64,000 nt of DNA from Epsilonproteobacteria bacterium (ex Lamellibrachia satsuma) (GTDB taxonomy: Bacteria > Campylobacterota > Campylobacteria > Campylobacterales > Sulfurovaceae): the NCBI GenBank assembly GCA_003934925.1, contig JQIX01000043.1, positions 1-64,000 on the forward strand. Direction: 5' to 3'. The stretch's first letter is position 1. The number at the start of each line of letters is the position of its first letter. The position numbers were made by a program, and so were the translations under genes. Below, piece by piece: positions 26,627 to 34,031 of this stretch. Under the pieces are notes generated by a model. That model did no database searches and was not told the origin of the DNA. It saw nothing but the letters and a program-made list of their open reading frames with translations.

Positions 26627-27864
26627 AAAACCTTTCTGTAACCACATTCATCCATATTCTTTTTTCTGTGGCGATCACTATACTGATCGCTACCTTTTTG
26701 CTTTTTCTTTCCTGGGATGAAGATCGCCATAAGATCGATGAATTCAAGCGATATCAGCTTATCTCTCTCACTTTTCTTTCAAATTTGCGCTTGAACCCGG
26801 ATAAAGAAGAACTGAAAAAACTATATAAAGAGCTACATGTTAAAGCTATATCGCCTCTAAAGGCAAAAAAAATAAAAGAAGAAATAGAAAAAAGTGGTGA
26901 AACGATCTTCTCCGGAGGTTCTTCTTTGGGACAGGTACGTGTGTTTAATATTAATGACACACATTACATCTATGTACAGCGTATGGAGCATAATTTGATG
27001 CTCAAAGACAATAGGCCTAAGAGTTACTATTTTGAGATTGCTGTTACTTTAGGTGTATTTCTTATAGGGTTGTTATTGTTGCTTTATCTGGCTGTTTTAC
27101 GGAAGCTTTATCCTCTTAAAAAGCTGCATAAACAGATACAAAGATTTGCTAAAGGAGATATGCAGACACGTATTACCTACCTCTATGATGATGAGATAGG
27201 AAAGATAGCCAAAAGTTTCGATGATGCCATTGTCCATATCAATGAATTAAGTACTTCTAAAAATCTTTTCATGCGCAACATGATGCATGAGCTTAAAACA
27301 CCTATCACCAAAGGGCGCATCGTAGCTGAAATGCTGGAAGATGAGAGCAGTAAAAAGATATTGGTACGTGCCTTTGAACGAATGAATGAGCTTATTTCGG
27401 AACTTGCAGAGATCGAGAGGGTTACTACACAAAGTTTTGAGCCTAATTTTGAATATGTAGCACTCAAAGAGATCGTAGAAAAAAGTCAAGAACTTTTAAT
27501 GACAGAAAGTCATTGTGTGAAAATAGAAATAGAGAATAGAGCATTGACAACAGATGTAAAACTGATGGCATTGGTAATTAAGAATCTACTTGATAACGGA
27601 TTAAAATATGGTAAAAAGAAGTGTGTACTGCTTCGTACAAATGCCCAAACCATTGAAGTTGTCTCTGAAGGGGAAAAATTACAACATCCATTATCTTATT
27701 ATACAGAACCTTTTTCCCAGGAAGAGAAGAGAAGCAGCGGATTTGGATTGGGACTTTATATTGTACATAGTATTTTGGAAAAATTGGGATATCAGTTGGG
27801 ATATAGATATGAAGAGGGAAAAAATATCTTTATGATAGAGGTGCAAAAGAGTTGCCAGATTTAA
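26623..27864 (+). CDS. Two-component sensor histidine kinase (ArsS-like)
   Basis: This is a 413-residue inner-membrane kinase with TM1 (about residues 9-30), a periplasmic sensor loop (about 31-135), TM2 (about 138-158) and a HAMP-like linker. The H-box is MMHELKTPI with His222. The N-box is LVIKNLLDNGLKYG, and the catalytic end is SSGFGLGLYIVHSILEKLG. The layout and the short HATPase match the ArsS-type kinases of Campylobacterota that pair with OmpR-like regulators. It overlaps the regulator gene by four bases. The signal sensed is unknown. Confidence 0.88.
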   Translation: MKNLSVTTFIHILFSVAITILIATFLLFLSWDEDRHKIDEFKRYQLISLTFLSNLRLNPDKEELKKLYKELHVKAISPLKAKKIKEEIEKSGETIFSGGSSLGQVRVFNINDTHYIYVQRMEHNLMLKDNRPKSYYFEIAVTLGVFLIGLLLLLYLAVLRKLYPLKKLHKQIQRFAKGDMQTRITYLYDDEIGKIAKSFDDAIVHINELSTSKNLFMRNMMHELKTPITKGRIVAEMLEDESSKKILVRAFERMNELISELAEIERVTTQSFEPNFEYVALKEIVEKSQELLMTESHCVKIEIENRALTTDVKLMALVIKNLLDNGLKYGKKKCVLLRTNAQTIEVVSEGEKLQHPLSYYTEPFSQEEKRSSGFGLGLYIVHSILEKLGYQLGYRYEEGKNIFMIEVQKSCQI

Positions 27865-27929
27865 TTATGAGCATTCAAGGTTATTAGAGGTACCCTTATC
27901 CCATTTATGAACAAGATAATAATAAAATC

Positions 27930-29231
27930 CTAATCCTTAAGTGCCTCAGCAATCAACTCTAAGGGGTTCTTAAAGATGGTTTCTACTTCTGCATTGTTCA
28001 TAGATTCACTGATCTGTACTCTACAGGCAGAACACTCAGCTGAAACATAGTGGGCTTTGGTCTCTTTGATCATCGCTGCTTTTGGTTTTCCTGCTGCTTC
28101 GGCAAAATGGAATTTTTCGGTTTGCATCGTTACTCCGCCGAATCCGCAGCAACGGTTAGGATCGCTCATCTCTACCATAGGGTAGTTTGGAGCAAGCAAG
28201 TTACGTGGCTCTTCGTAAATTCCCTGTACTTTTCTTGCATGGCAGGGATCATGGTAAGTGACTACTTCATCAAATTTTTTGCCTTTTTGCTCTAACATCT
28301 CTTTGAGGTTGGTATGGTCATGCAGCCAGGCTGTTGCCATGTGTATTTTTTCACCCACTTTTTTTGCACGTGCTTCCCACTCGGGCATTTCATGGTTTTT
28401 AAAAAAGACTTGCCAGTCATGTTTTACCATGGCTGAACATGTCGCTTCAGGGATGAGCATTGCATCACAATCATCCATAAAGCTTTCAAAGTATTCTATA
28501 TTCTTTTTGGTCATATACTCTACGGAACTGATATCTCCCGTAAAGTAGGCGGGAGCACCACAGCAGAGCTGCTTTTTAGGGATGAAGATGTCAATGTTCA
28601 GCTTTCCAAGTATCTCTACCAGCCCGTCACCGATACCTGTATAGTTATAATTCCCCAAACAACCGATGAAAATGGCTATACGGGGATTTTTCGATTCTTG
28701 TATGTGTGCAGGTATTTCTTCAGGGTAGCTGTTGAGGAAACTGGTTTTTGCCATTGAAGGAATAAGTCTACCTTTTTTCATCATCGGCAATGAAAATCTG
28801 GCTCTTAAGCCTCTGCCTTTACTATCTTCTGCTAAAGCGCATGTTTTGAACATAAAACCGAACTTCATTACAAGATCCATGATCTTGCGGTTACGAAGCA
28901 GGAAGAAGAAGCCTCTTTTGAACCAGGCAATACCATATTTGTCTGCTATATCAGCACGTACTTCTTCTATGACCATATCAGTCGGAAGTGAATTGGGACA
29001 GACATCTACACAATTAGTACATAGAAAACAGCTTTCAAAGATATTTTTTGTATTTTTGTCCAATTCAAGATCACCACGCTTATAGGCACCCAAAAGATCT
29101 ATGAAACCCCGGGGAGAAGTCGTCTCATCGGGGTTGATCTGGTGGATGGTACATACGGGGATACATTTACCGCATTTGATACAGTCGTCACTGGTTGCGG
29201 TGAAGTTGAAAATGTCTTCTACTTTTTTCAA
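27930..29231 (-). CDS. Fe-S oxidoreductase with two 4Fe-4S motifs and two CCG domains (GlcF/GlpC/HdrD-like)
   Basis: This 433-residue protein begins with two ferredoxin clusters (DDCIKCGKCIPVCTIHQINP and ESCFLCTNCVDVCPNSLP). Two cysteine-rich CCG domains follow (FIGCLGNYNY...KQLCCGAPAYFTGD and YHDPCHARKVQGIYEEPR...NRCCGFGGVTM), as in heterodisulfide reductase HdrD, GlpC and glycolate oxidase GlcF. It probably passes electrons between a flavin dehydrogenase and the quinone pool, but no dehydrogenase subunit is adjacent. The start is TTG at 29231 with AAGGAAAG upstream. The donor substrate cannot be read from the sequence. Confidence 0.85.
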   Translation of the reverse strand: MKKVEDIFNFTATSDDCIKCGKCIPVCTIHQINPDETTSPRGFIDLLGAYKRGDLELDKNTKNIFESCFLCTNCVDVCPNSLPTDMVIEEVRADIADKYGIAWFKRGFFFLLRNRKIMDLVMKFGFMFKTCALAEDSKGRGLRARFSLPMMKKGRLIPSMAKTSFLNSYPEEIPAHIQESKNPRIAIFIGCLGNYNYTGIGDGLVEILGKLNIDIFIPKKQLCCGAPAYFTGDISSVEYMTKKNIEYFESFMDDCDAMLIPEATCSAMVKHDWQVFFKNHEMPEWEARAKKVGEKIHMATAWLHDHTNLKEMLEQKGKKFDEVVTYHDPCHARKVQGIYEEPRNLLAPNYPMVEMSDPNRCCGFGGVTMQTEKFHFAEAAGKPKAAMIKETKAHYVSAECSACRVQISESMNNAEVETIFKNPLELIAEALKD

Positions 29232-29258
29232 ACTCTTTCCTTAGTATTATTGTTCTTT

Positions 29259-29304
29259 GTTCATTTTTTTTCTTTGTCGGTGCAACAAAGAAAAAAGAAC
29301 GAAC
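29259..29304. repeat. AT-rich long hairpin, family member 2
   Basis: GTTCATTTTTTTTCTTTGT and ACAAAGAAAAAAGAACGAAC form a roughly 19-bp imperfect stem with a short loop, followed by CAAAAAAAAG. The layout matches the element at 3795-3840. It lies upstream of the Fe-S gene, in the 160-base gap after hemN. Confidence 0.6.
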
Positions 29305-29391
29305 CAAAAAAAAGAAAATGCAAGGAACTGACGTCTTTCACGAATTACCTTGCTTGCTAAAGTTATTTTATATCAAACTCGCTGCCTATCA

Positions 29392-30759
29392 TTATACCGT
29401 TTTAGAAAAACTTTTCTTATTCCCACCATACTGGTGCATGTAGGCATCGAATGGCATGGCAATATTACGGATGAGTAGAGTTCCTGTCGGGCTGACGGTG
29501 ATTTTATCATCGGTAATGGTGACAAGGTCTGCATCCACGAACTCCTGTAGCTCGTTCATAGCATCGGCAAAATAGGTTCTGAAATCTATGCTATGCTCTT
29601 TTTCCACACGCTTGATGTCTATAGAGAAGTTTGCCATGAGTTCCATAATGACTGCTTTGCGCAGATAATCATCCTCACTCAGTTCTACACCTCTCTCAAA
29701 AGGGAGTTTCCCTGCATCTATGGCTTCTTCATAAACTTTCATATCTTTGGTGTTCTGTGCATAGTAATGACTGCCTTCGCCGATACTTGTCAGTCCGATA
29801 CCGATGAGGTTAGCACCGCCTTTGGTGGTGTAACCTTGGAAGTTTCTGTGCAGTTCCCCTTTTGCAATGGCAGCAAAGAGTTCATCTTCAGGTTTGGCAA
29901 AGTGGTCCATACCTACCATTTTGTACCCGTTATTTTCAAAAAATTCAATGGTGTATTGGAATATGTGTAATTTAACATCCGGTGCCGGTAGCGTAGTTTC
30001 ATCGAACTTACGCATGGTTTTTTTCATCCATGGTACATGGGCATAGTTGAAAACAGCCACTCTGTCCGGTTCCAGACTAAAGGCCTTTTGAAGGGTTTCT
30101 TTGAAACTCTCGAAAGTCTGGTACGGAAGCCCGTATATCAAATCTATATTGATACTGTTGATTCCGTATTTACGCGCAAGATCCACGGCTGCTTTGGTCA
30201 GCTCATAAGGTTGGATACGGTGGATCTCCTGCTGTACTTTCGGGTCAAAATCCTGTACGCCGAAACTGATTCGGTTGAAGCCGTGCTTTTGGAAGACCTT
30301 CATCTGGTCTTCATTGAAGAAGCGGGGGTCTATCTCACAGCTTATCTCGGCATCTTCGCTCCAGTTAGGGAACTTGGACTTGACGTAAGTGACGATCTCA
30401 TCAAGTTCAAAAGCTTTATAGAAAGTAGGTGTTCCCCCACCGAAGTGAAACTGGATCACCTCACGATTGCAATCAAGGTGTTGTGCCAGGATGTCTATTT
30501 CTTTTTTGAGATATTCGATATATTGGCTGAGTTTTTCTTCCTTGGAAGTAAAGACAACGTTGCATCCGCAAAAGTAGCAGGCTGATCTGCAAAAAGGAAG
30601 GTGGATGTAGAGTGAAAGTTTGTCTGCACCTTCATCAAGGTATTTCAGGTATTTATCATAAGTGAAATCAGCACTGAATTCCAATGCCGTAGGATAGGAT
30701 GTATATCTTGGCCCCGGTTTGGAGTATTTACTGAATTTTTCTAAATCTATTTGGCTCAT
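29392..30759 (-). CDS. hemN: Oxygen-independent coproporphyrinogen III oxidase
   Basis: This 455-residue radical-SAM enzyme decarboxylates coproporphyrinogen III to protoporphyrinogen IX in haem synthesis under low oxygen. The SAM cluster motif is CRSACYFCGCNVVF; KPGPRYTSYPTA at the N-terminus, FHFGGGTPTFYKAFELD, RISFGVQDFDPKVQQEIHRIQP and NIDLIYGLPYQT are HemN marks that distinguish it from HemW. ATG at 30759 has AAGGA five bases upstream; the longer frame back to 30795 enters a 7-bp repeat array. hemB lies 1.2 kb away on the same strand. Confidence 0.93.
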   Translation of the reverse strand: MSQIDLEKFSKYSKPGPRYTSYPTALEFSADFTYDKYLKYLDEGADKLSLYIHLPFCRSACYFCGCNVVFTSKEEKLSQYIEYLKKEIDILAQHLDCNREVIQFHFGGGTPTFYKAFELDEIVTYVKSKFPNWSEDAEISCEIDPRFFNEDQMKVFQKHGFNRISFGVQDFDPKVQQEIHRIQPYELTKAAVDLARKYGINSINIDLIYGLPYQTFESFKETLQKAFSLEPDRVAVFNYAHVPWMKKTMRKFDETTLPAPDVKLHIFQYTIEFFENNGYKMVGMDHFAKPEDELFAAIAKGELHRNFQGYTTKGGANLIGIGLTSIGEGSHYYAQNTKDMKVYEEAIDAGKLPFERGVELSEDDYLRKAVIMELMANFSIDIKRVEKEHSIDFRTYFADAMNELQEFVDADLVTITDDKITVSPTGTLLIRNIAMPFDAYMHQYGGNKKSFSKTV

Positions 30760-30777
30760 TGTTTTCCTTCGGAAAAA

Positions 30778-30902
30778 GCGTTCAGCGTTCAGCATTCAGT
30801 GTTCAGAGCTTTTCTCTTTTTCACATTGCTTTATGCTTGTGACGCATTAATATTATTTTTATTTGTTAAAGTCCTTAACGCTTAGCGCTGAACGCTGAAC
30901 GC
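30778..30902. repeat. Inverted pair of heptamer arrays (GCGTTCA x4 ... TGAACGC x4)
   Basis: Heptamers GCGTTCA, GCGTTCA, GCATTCA, GTGTTCA (30778-30805) face TTAACGC, TTAGCGC, TGAACGC, TGAACGC (30875-30902), about 70 bases apart. Together they form a 125-bp terminal-inverted-repeat-like unit that fills the gap between argF and hemN. A one-sided copy of the same heptamer lies at 45977-46005. Confidence 0.8.
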
Positions 30903-30911
30903 TTGGTTAGA

Positions 30912-31832
30912 TCAGCGGTGCTGATCTAACCATACCATGATCCCTTTTTGGGCATGAAGTCTGTTCTCGGCTTCACTGAAGATGATATCTGCATGTTTTT
31001 CAAAGGTCTCTTCGCTTACTTCGTACCCTCTGTAGGCAGGAAGACAGTGCAGGAAGATGGCATCTTTTTTTGCCAGTGACATCATCGCTTCATCTACCAT
31101 GTAGCCCTCAAATGCTTTGAGACGGATCTCTTTTTCATCTTCTTGCCCCATGGAGACCCAGGTATCGGTTGTGACGACATCACAATCTTTGACCGCCTCT
31201 TTCGGATCATGTCCAAAGGTGATCTTGGCACCACTCTTCTTCGCTATCATTAAAGCATCTTTAACAATGGCTTCATCACATTCATACCCTTGTGGTGTAG
31301 CTACCCTGAGTTCGAATCCGAGTTTGGCTGCAAGCATCAGCCAGGAATGTGTCATGTTATTCCCATCACCCACATAGGCAACAACAGGGTTCTTGTCTTT
31401 ACCGAACTCTATCATAGTAAGGTAGTCTGTCATGAGCTGTACCGGGTGGTAGGAGTCCGTAAGGCCGTTGATGACAGGGACTTTGGAGTACTTGGCAAAC
31501 TCTTTTAGTTTGGATTGTTCAAAGGTACGTATCATCACCATGTCCACCATACGGGAGATAACTCTGGAAGTATCTTTCATAGGTTCACCACGCCCTAGCT
31601 GGATGTCATTGGATGAAAGGAAAAGGCCTATGCCGCCAAGCTGGTAAATACCTGTCTCAAAGCTCACACGTGTACGTGTAGAACTCTTTTCAAATATCAT
31701 CCCCAGTGTCTGATGCTCCATATAGGGAACAAACTTGCGTTGCTTGGTCTGTGCCTTGATCTTCTGTGCCAATGCTATCATCTCCAAGATCTCATCTTTA
31801 CTGAAATCTTTGAGTGTTAAAAAATGTCTCAT
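30912..31832 (-). CDS. argF: Ornithine carbamoyltransferase
   Basis: This 306-residue cytosolic enzyme joins carbamoyl phosphate and ornithine to citrulline in arginine synthesis. Carbamoyl-phosphate binding is by [43 protein letters not shown] and the catalytic-cysteine motif [11 protein letters not shown] are all present. ATG at 31832 ([10 protein letters not shown]) is preferred, as AAGGA lies seven bases upstream; the longer frame to 31850 includes that ribosome site. It lies between hemB and hemN on the same strand. Confidence 0.94.
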   Translation of the reverse strand: MRHFLTLKDFSKDEILEMIALAQKIKAQTKQRKFVPYMEHQTLGMIFEKSSTRTRVSFETGIYQLGGIGLFLSSNDIQLGRGEPMKDTSRVISRMVDMVMIRTFEQSKLKEFAKYSKVPVINGLTDSYHPVQLMTDYLTMIEFGKDKNPVVAYVGDGNNMTHSWLMLAAKLGFELRVATPQGYECDEAIVKDALMIAKKSGAKITFGHDPKEAVKDCDVVTTDTWVSMGQEDEKEIRLKAFEGYMVDEAMMSLAKKDAIFLHCLPAYRGYEVSEETFEKHADIIFSEAENRLHAQKGIMVWLDQHR

Positions 31833-31945
31833 AGGACTATCCTTATACATTATAATATAAATGCATATAAAATTTAAAAGAAATTATTTTACCATAAATG
31901 GGTTGAAAGTTGTAGAAAAGTGAGATATTAAAAAGGTTCGGTTAT

Positions 31946-31972
31946 GTAGGATGGGTATTCTTACCACCCTAC
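31946..31972 (-). terminator. Palindrome GTAGGATGGGTA, probable hemB terminator
   Basis: GTAGGATGGGTA-TTC-TTACCACCCTAC forms an imperfect hairpin just beyond the hemB stop and before argF. It is the same type of palindrome as at 20966-20985, so it may be a mobile repeat reused as a terminator. Confidence 0.5.
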
Positions 31973-31975
31973 AAA

Positions 31976-32947
31976 TTATTTATTTAGAAGTATTGCTGCC
32001 TCTTTGGCATGGTATGTGATGATAATGTCAGCTCCGGCACGCTTAAATCCAAGCAGGGTTTCCATCATGACCCTGTCATAGTCTATGACACCTGCTTTTG
32101 CAGCCATTTTAAACATAGAGTATTCTCCACTTACATTGTAAACTGCCAGTGGCAAGGTGGTATTATTCTTTACATCTCTGATAACATCCATGTAAGCCAG
32201 AGCAGGTTTTACCATAAGAATGTCTGCACCTTCCTGTTCATCGGCTACACTCTCAGCAATGGCTTCAGTGCGGTTTGCCGGGTTCATCTGGTAACTTCTT
32301 CTGTCCCCGAAGCTTGGACTGCTTTCTGCTACATCACGGAACGGACCGTAGTAGGCTGAAGCGAATTTGGTAGAGTAGCTCATGATCGGCAGGTTTTCAA
32401 ACCCTGCACTGTCAAGTCCTTTTCTAATAGCCTGGATCATCCCGTCCATCATACCGCTCGGAGCGATCATATCTACACCTGCTTTAGCATGGATAATTGC
32501 CTGCTTTGCCAGGTTGTCAAGTGTAATGTCATTGTCAACCGTTTCCAGTACAGGATCGAGTACCCCGCAGTGCCCATGGTCCGTATATTCACAAAAACAT
32601 AGATCGGTGACAACGAACATATCAGGATGTGCAGCTTTGACAGCTCTTACCGTTTCAGCGATTATCCCGTGTTCACACATGGCATCGGACCCCACAGAGT
32701 CTTTGGTGTCCGGGATGCCAAAAAGAATGATGGACCGAATGCCAAGATCTTTGAGCACATCACATTCTTTCACGACCTCATCAATGCTCATCTGATACAC
32801 ACCGGGCATAGATCCTACTTCATCTTTAATACCCTCACCGCTTCTTGCAAAAAGCGGATAGATGAAATCATTCACAGATAAATGTGTCTCTTGCAGCAGA
32901 TCTCTTAAAACAGGATTGATTCTTTTTCTTCTAAAACGTGTGAACAT
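31976..32947 (-). CDS. hemB: Delta-aminolevulinic acid dehydratase (porphobilinogen synthase)
   Basis: This 323-residue TIM-barrel enzyme condenses two 5-aminolevulinate molecules to porphobilinogen. The active-site zinc motif is present as TDLCFCEYTDHGHCGVL (three Cys), so this is the zinc-type enzyme. Schiff-base lysines lie in SYSTKFASAYYGPFRDVA and ADILMVKPALAY. The N-terminal FTRFRRKRINPVLRDL is conserved. AAAGGC precedes the ATG. hemN is nearby on the same strand, though argF intervenes. Confidence 0.95.
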   Translation of the reverse strand: MFTRFRRKRINPVLRDLLQETHLSVNDFIYPLFARSGEGIKDEVGSMPGVYQMSIDEVVKECDVLKDLGIRSIILFGIPDTKDSVGSDAMCEHGIIAETVRAVKAAHPDMFVVTDLCFCEYTDHGHCGVLDPVLETVDNDITLDNLAKQAIIHAKAGVDMIAPSGMMDGMIQAIRKGLDSAGFENLPIMSYSTKFASAYYGPFRDVAESSPSFGDRRSYQMNPANRTEAIAESVADEQEGADILMVKPALAYMDVIRDVKNNTTLPLAVYNVSGEYSMFKMAAKAGVIDYDRVMMETLLGFKRAGADIIITYHAKEAAILLNK

Positions 32948-32986
32948 AGTCAGCCTTTGGTAAATATTTTCAACATTTTAACAAAA

Positions 32987-33021
32987 AATTCCTAATTCCT
33001 AATTCCTAATTTCTAATTCTT
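32987..33021. repeat. Tandem 7-bp repeat (AATTCCT) x5
   Basis: Five heptamers (AATTCCT three times, AATTTCT, AATTCTT) lie between the divergent hemB and ribA genes and end five bases before the ribA TATAAT box. Confidence 0.8.
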
Positions 33022-33025
33022 ACTG

Positions 33026-33031
33026 TATAAT
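33026..33031 (+). promoter_or_regulatory. -10 box of ribA, implying a leaderless mRNA
   Basis: TATAAT ends six bases before the ribA ATG at 33038 and no Shine-Dalgarno sequence intervenes. The message probably begins at the start codon, as for alr. Confidence 0.55.
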
Positions 33032-33037
33032 CACGTC

Positions 33038-33610
33038 ATGAATATTATAGATATATCCCAAATCGCTATTTTACCGACTATATACGGCACCTTTAAAATA
33101 CAGGCTTTTAAAGAGAAGGACAAAGAACATTTAGCTGTTTTTACAGATAATCTGAAAGAGATTGACACCCCTGTTGTCCGTGTGCATTCTGAATGTCTGA
33201 CAGGAGATGCATTAGGGTCTTTAAAGTGTGATTGCGGAGAGCAACTTCATTTTGCTCTCAAGCTTATAGCCAAAGAGGGAGGAATGCTCATCTATCACCG
33301 TCAGGAAGGCAGAAATATCGGTCTGCTCAATAAGGTAAATGCCTATGCACTTCAGGATAAAGGATACAATACTGTTGAAGCCAATCATCAGCTTGGTTTT
33401 TCTGCCGATGAAAGAACGTATGAGATCGTAGAGTTCATTTTAAATCATTTCGGTATTAAAAAACTCAAACTCTTAACCAATAACCCAAAAAAGATAGAGA
33501 GTCTCGGATCCATAGAGATAGTAGGCCGTTTACCTATACAGATTATTCCGAATCCTTATAATGAAGAGTATTTGAGAATAAAAAAAGAGCAGTTGGGACA
33601 TTTTCTTTAA
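33038..33610 (+). CDS. ribA: GTP cyclohydrolase II
   Basis: This 190-residue zinc enzyme opens GTP to the diaminopyrimidine that starts riboflavin synthesis. VRVHSECLTGDALGSLKCDCGEQL contains the three zinc cysteines; IYHRQEGRNIGLLNKVNAYALQD carries the GTP-binding and catalytic Arg; LLTNNPKKIESL is the family's C-terminal motif. It is the stand-alone RibA form, not fused to RibB. A heptamer array and a leaderless-type promoter lie directly upstream. Confidence 0.94.
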   Translation: MNIIDISQIAILPTIYGTFKIQAFKEKDKEHLAVFTDNLKEIDTPVVRVHSECLTGDALGSLKCDCGEQLHFALKLIAKEGGMLIYHRQEGRNIGLLNKVNAYALQDKGYNTVEANHQLGFSADERTYEIVEFILNHFGIKKLKLLTNNPKKIESLGSIEIVGRLPIQIIPNPYNEEYLRIKKEQLGHFL

Positions 33611-33840
33611 ATCTTATTATGATCTGATTAAAACCCAAAAGAATACCTGTGTTTATAGTGGTTGCAATACTTCTTTTGCTTCTTCTTCCAATATGAATCA
33701 CTAATTTTTACTCGATAAAGTAGTGCTAAAATATTTAGGAAAGATGGATTTATGGTTGTTCTGTAGCATAAATGATATTTAAAAAAGATAATATAATGAT
33801 ATTTTCTGTAATTTGTAAGATTATTCCTACAAAAATAGTG

Positions 33841-33846
33841 TATAAT
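33841..33846 (+). promoter_or_regulatory. -10 box for the riboswitch-surface-protein operon
   Basis: TATAAT lies about 20 bases before the aptamer, so transcription would start close to 33853, just before the riboswitch. The 33611-33840 stretch upstream is AT-rich and shows no gene. Confidence 0.6.
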
Positions 33847-33865
33847 TCTGCATTACATAAAAAAG

Positions 33866-33945
33866 AAAAGCTACACCTGTTGCGAAGTAGGGTCAGAAAG
33901 CCATGGGTCTCTTAACTTAAAAAGAAGAGATCGCCAGGTTGCTAA
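33866..33945 (+). promoter_or_regulatory. Cyclic di-GMP-I (GEMM) riboswitch upstream of the surface-protein/kinase operon
   Basis: The order matches GEMM-I: ACACC, a 6-bp hairpin (CCTGTT/AGTAGG) with GCGA tetraloop, GGGTCAGAAAGCC, ATGGGTCTC, a variable arm (TCTCTT/AAGAGA) and ATCGCCAGGTTGC. It keeps the GNRA tetraloop and the GCCAGGTTGC tail of the copy at 4924-4996 but deviates in the GGGACGCAAAGCC element. It starts just after a TATAAT box and ends 86 bases before the ATG at 34032. No clear terminator hairpin follows, so control could be translational. Confidence 0.82.
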
Positions 33946-34031
33946 TCCCCCCTATTATTTATGTTAAAAAACCGAAGTGTACCTTTGTATTATGCTTAAA
34001 TTAGTGTAAAGATATACAGAAAGATAAAGAA

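Noticed and set aside
30778-30902. A possible small CRISPR array
   Set aside because: The unit length is 7 bp with no spacers and no cas genes; it is a heptamer array.
33611-33840. A possible gene in the gap before the second riboswitch
   Set aside because: No frame with a ribosome site and coding pattern; AT-rich intergenic sequence only.
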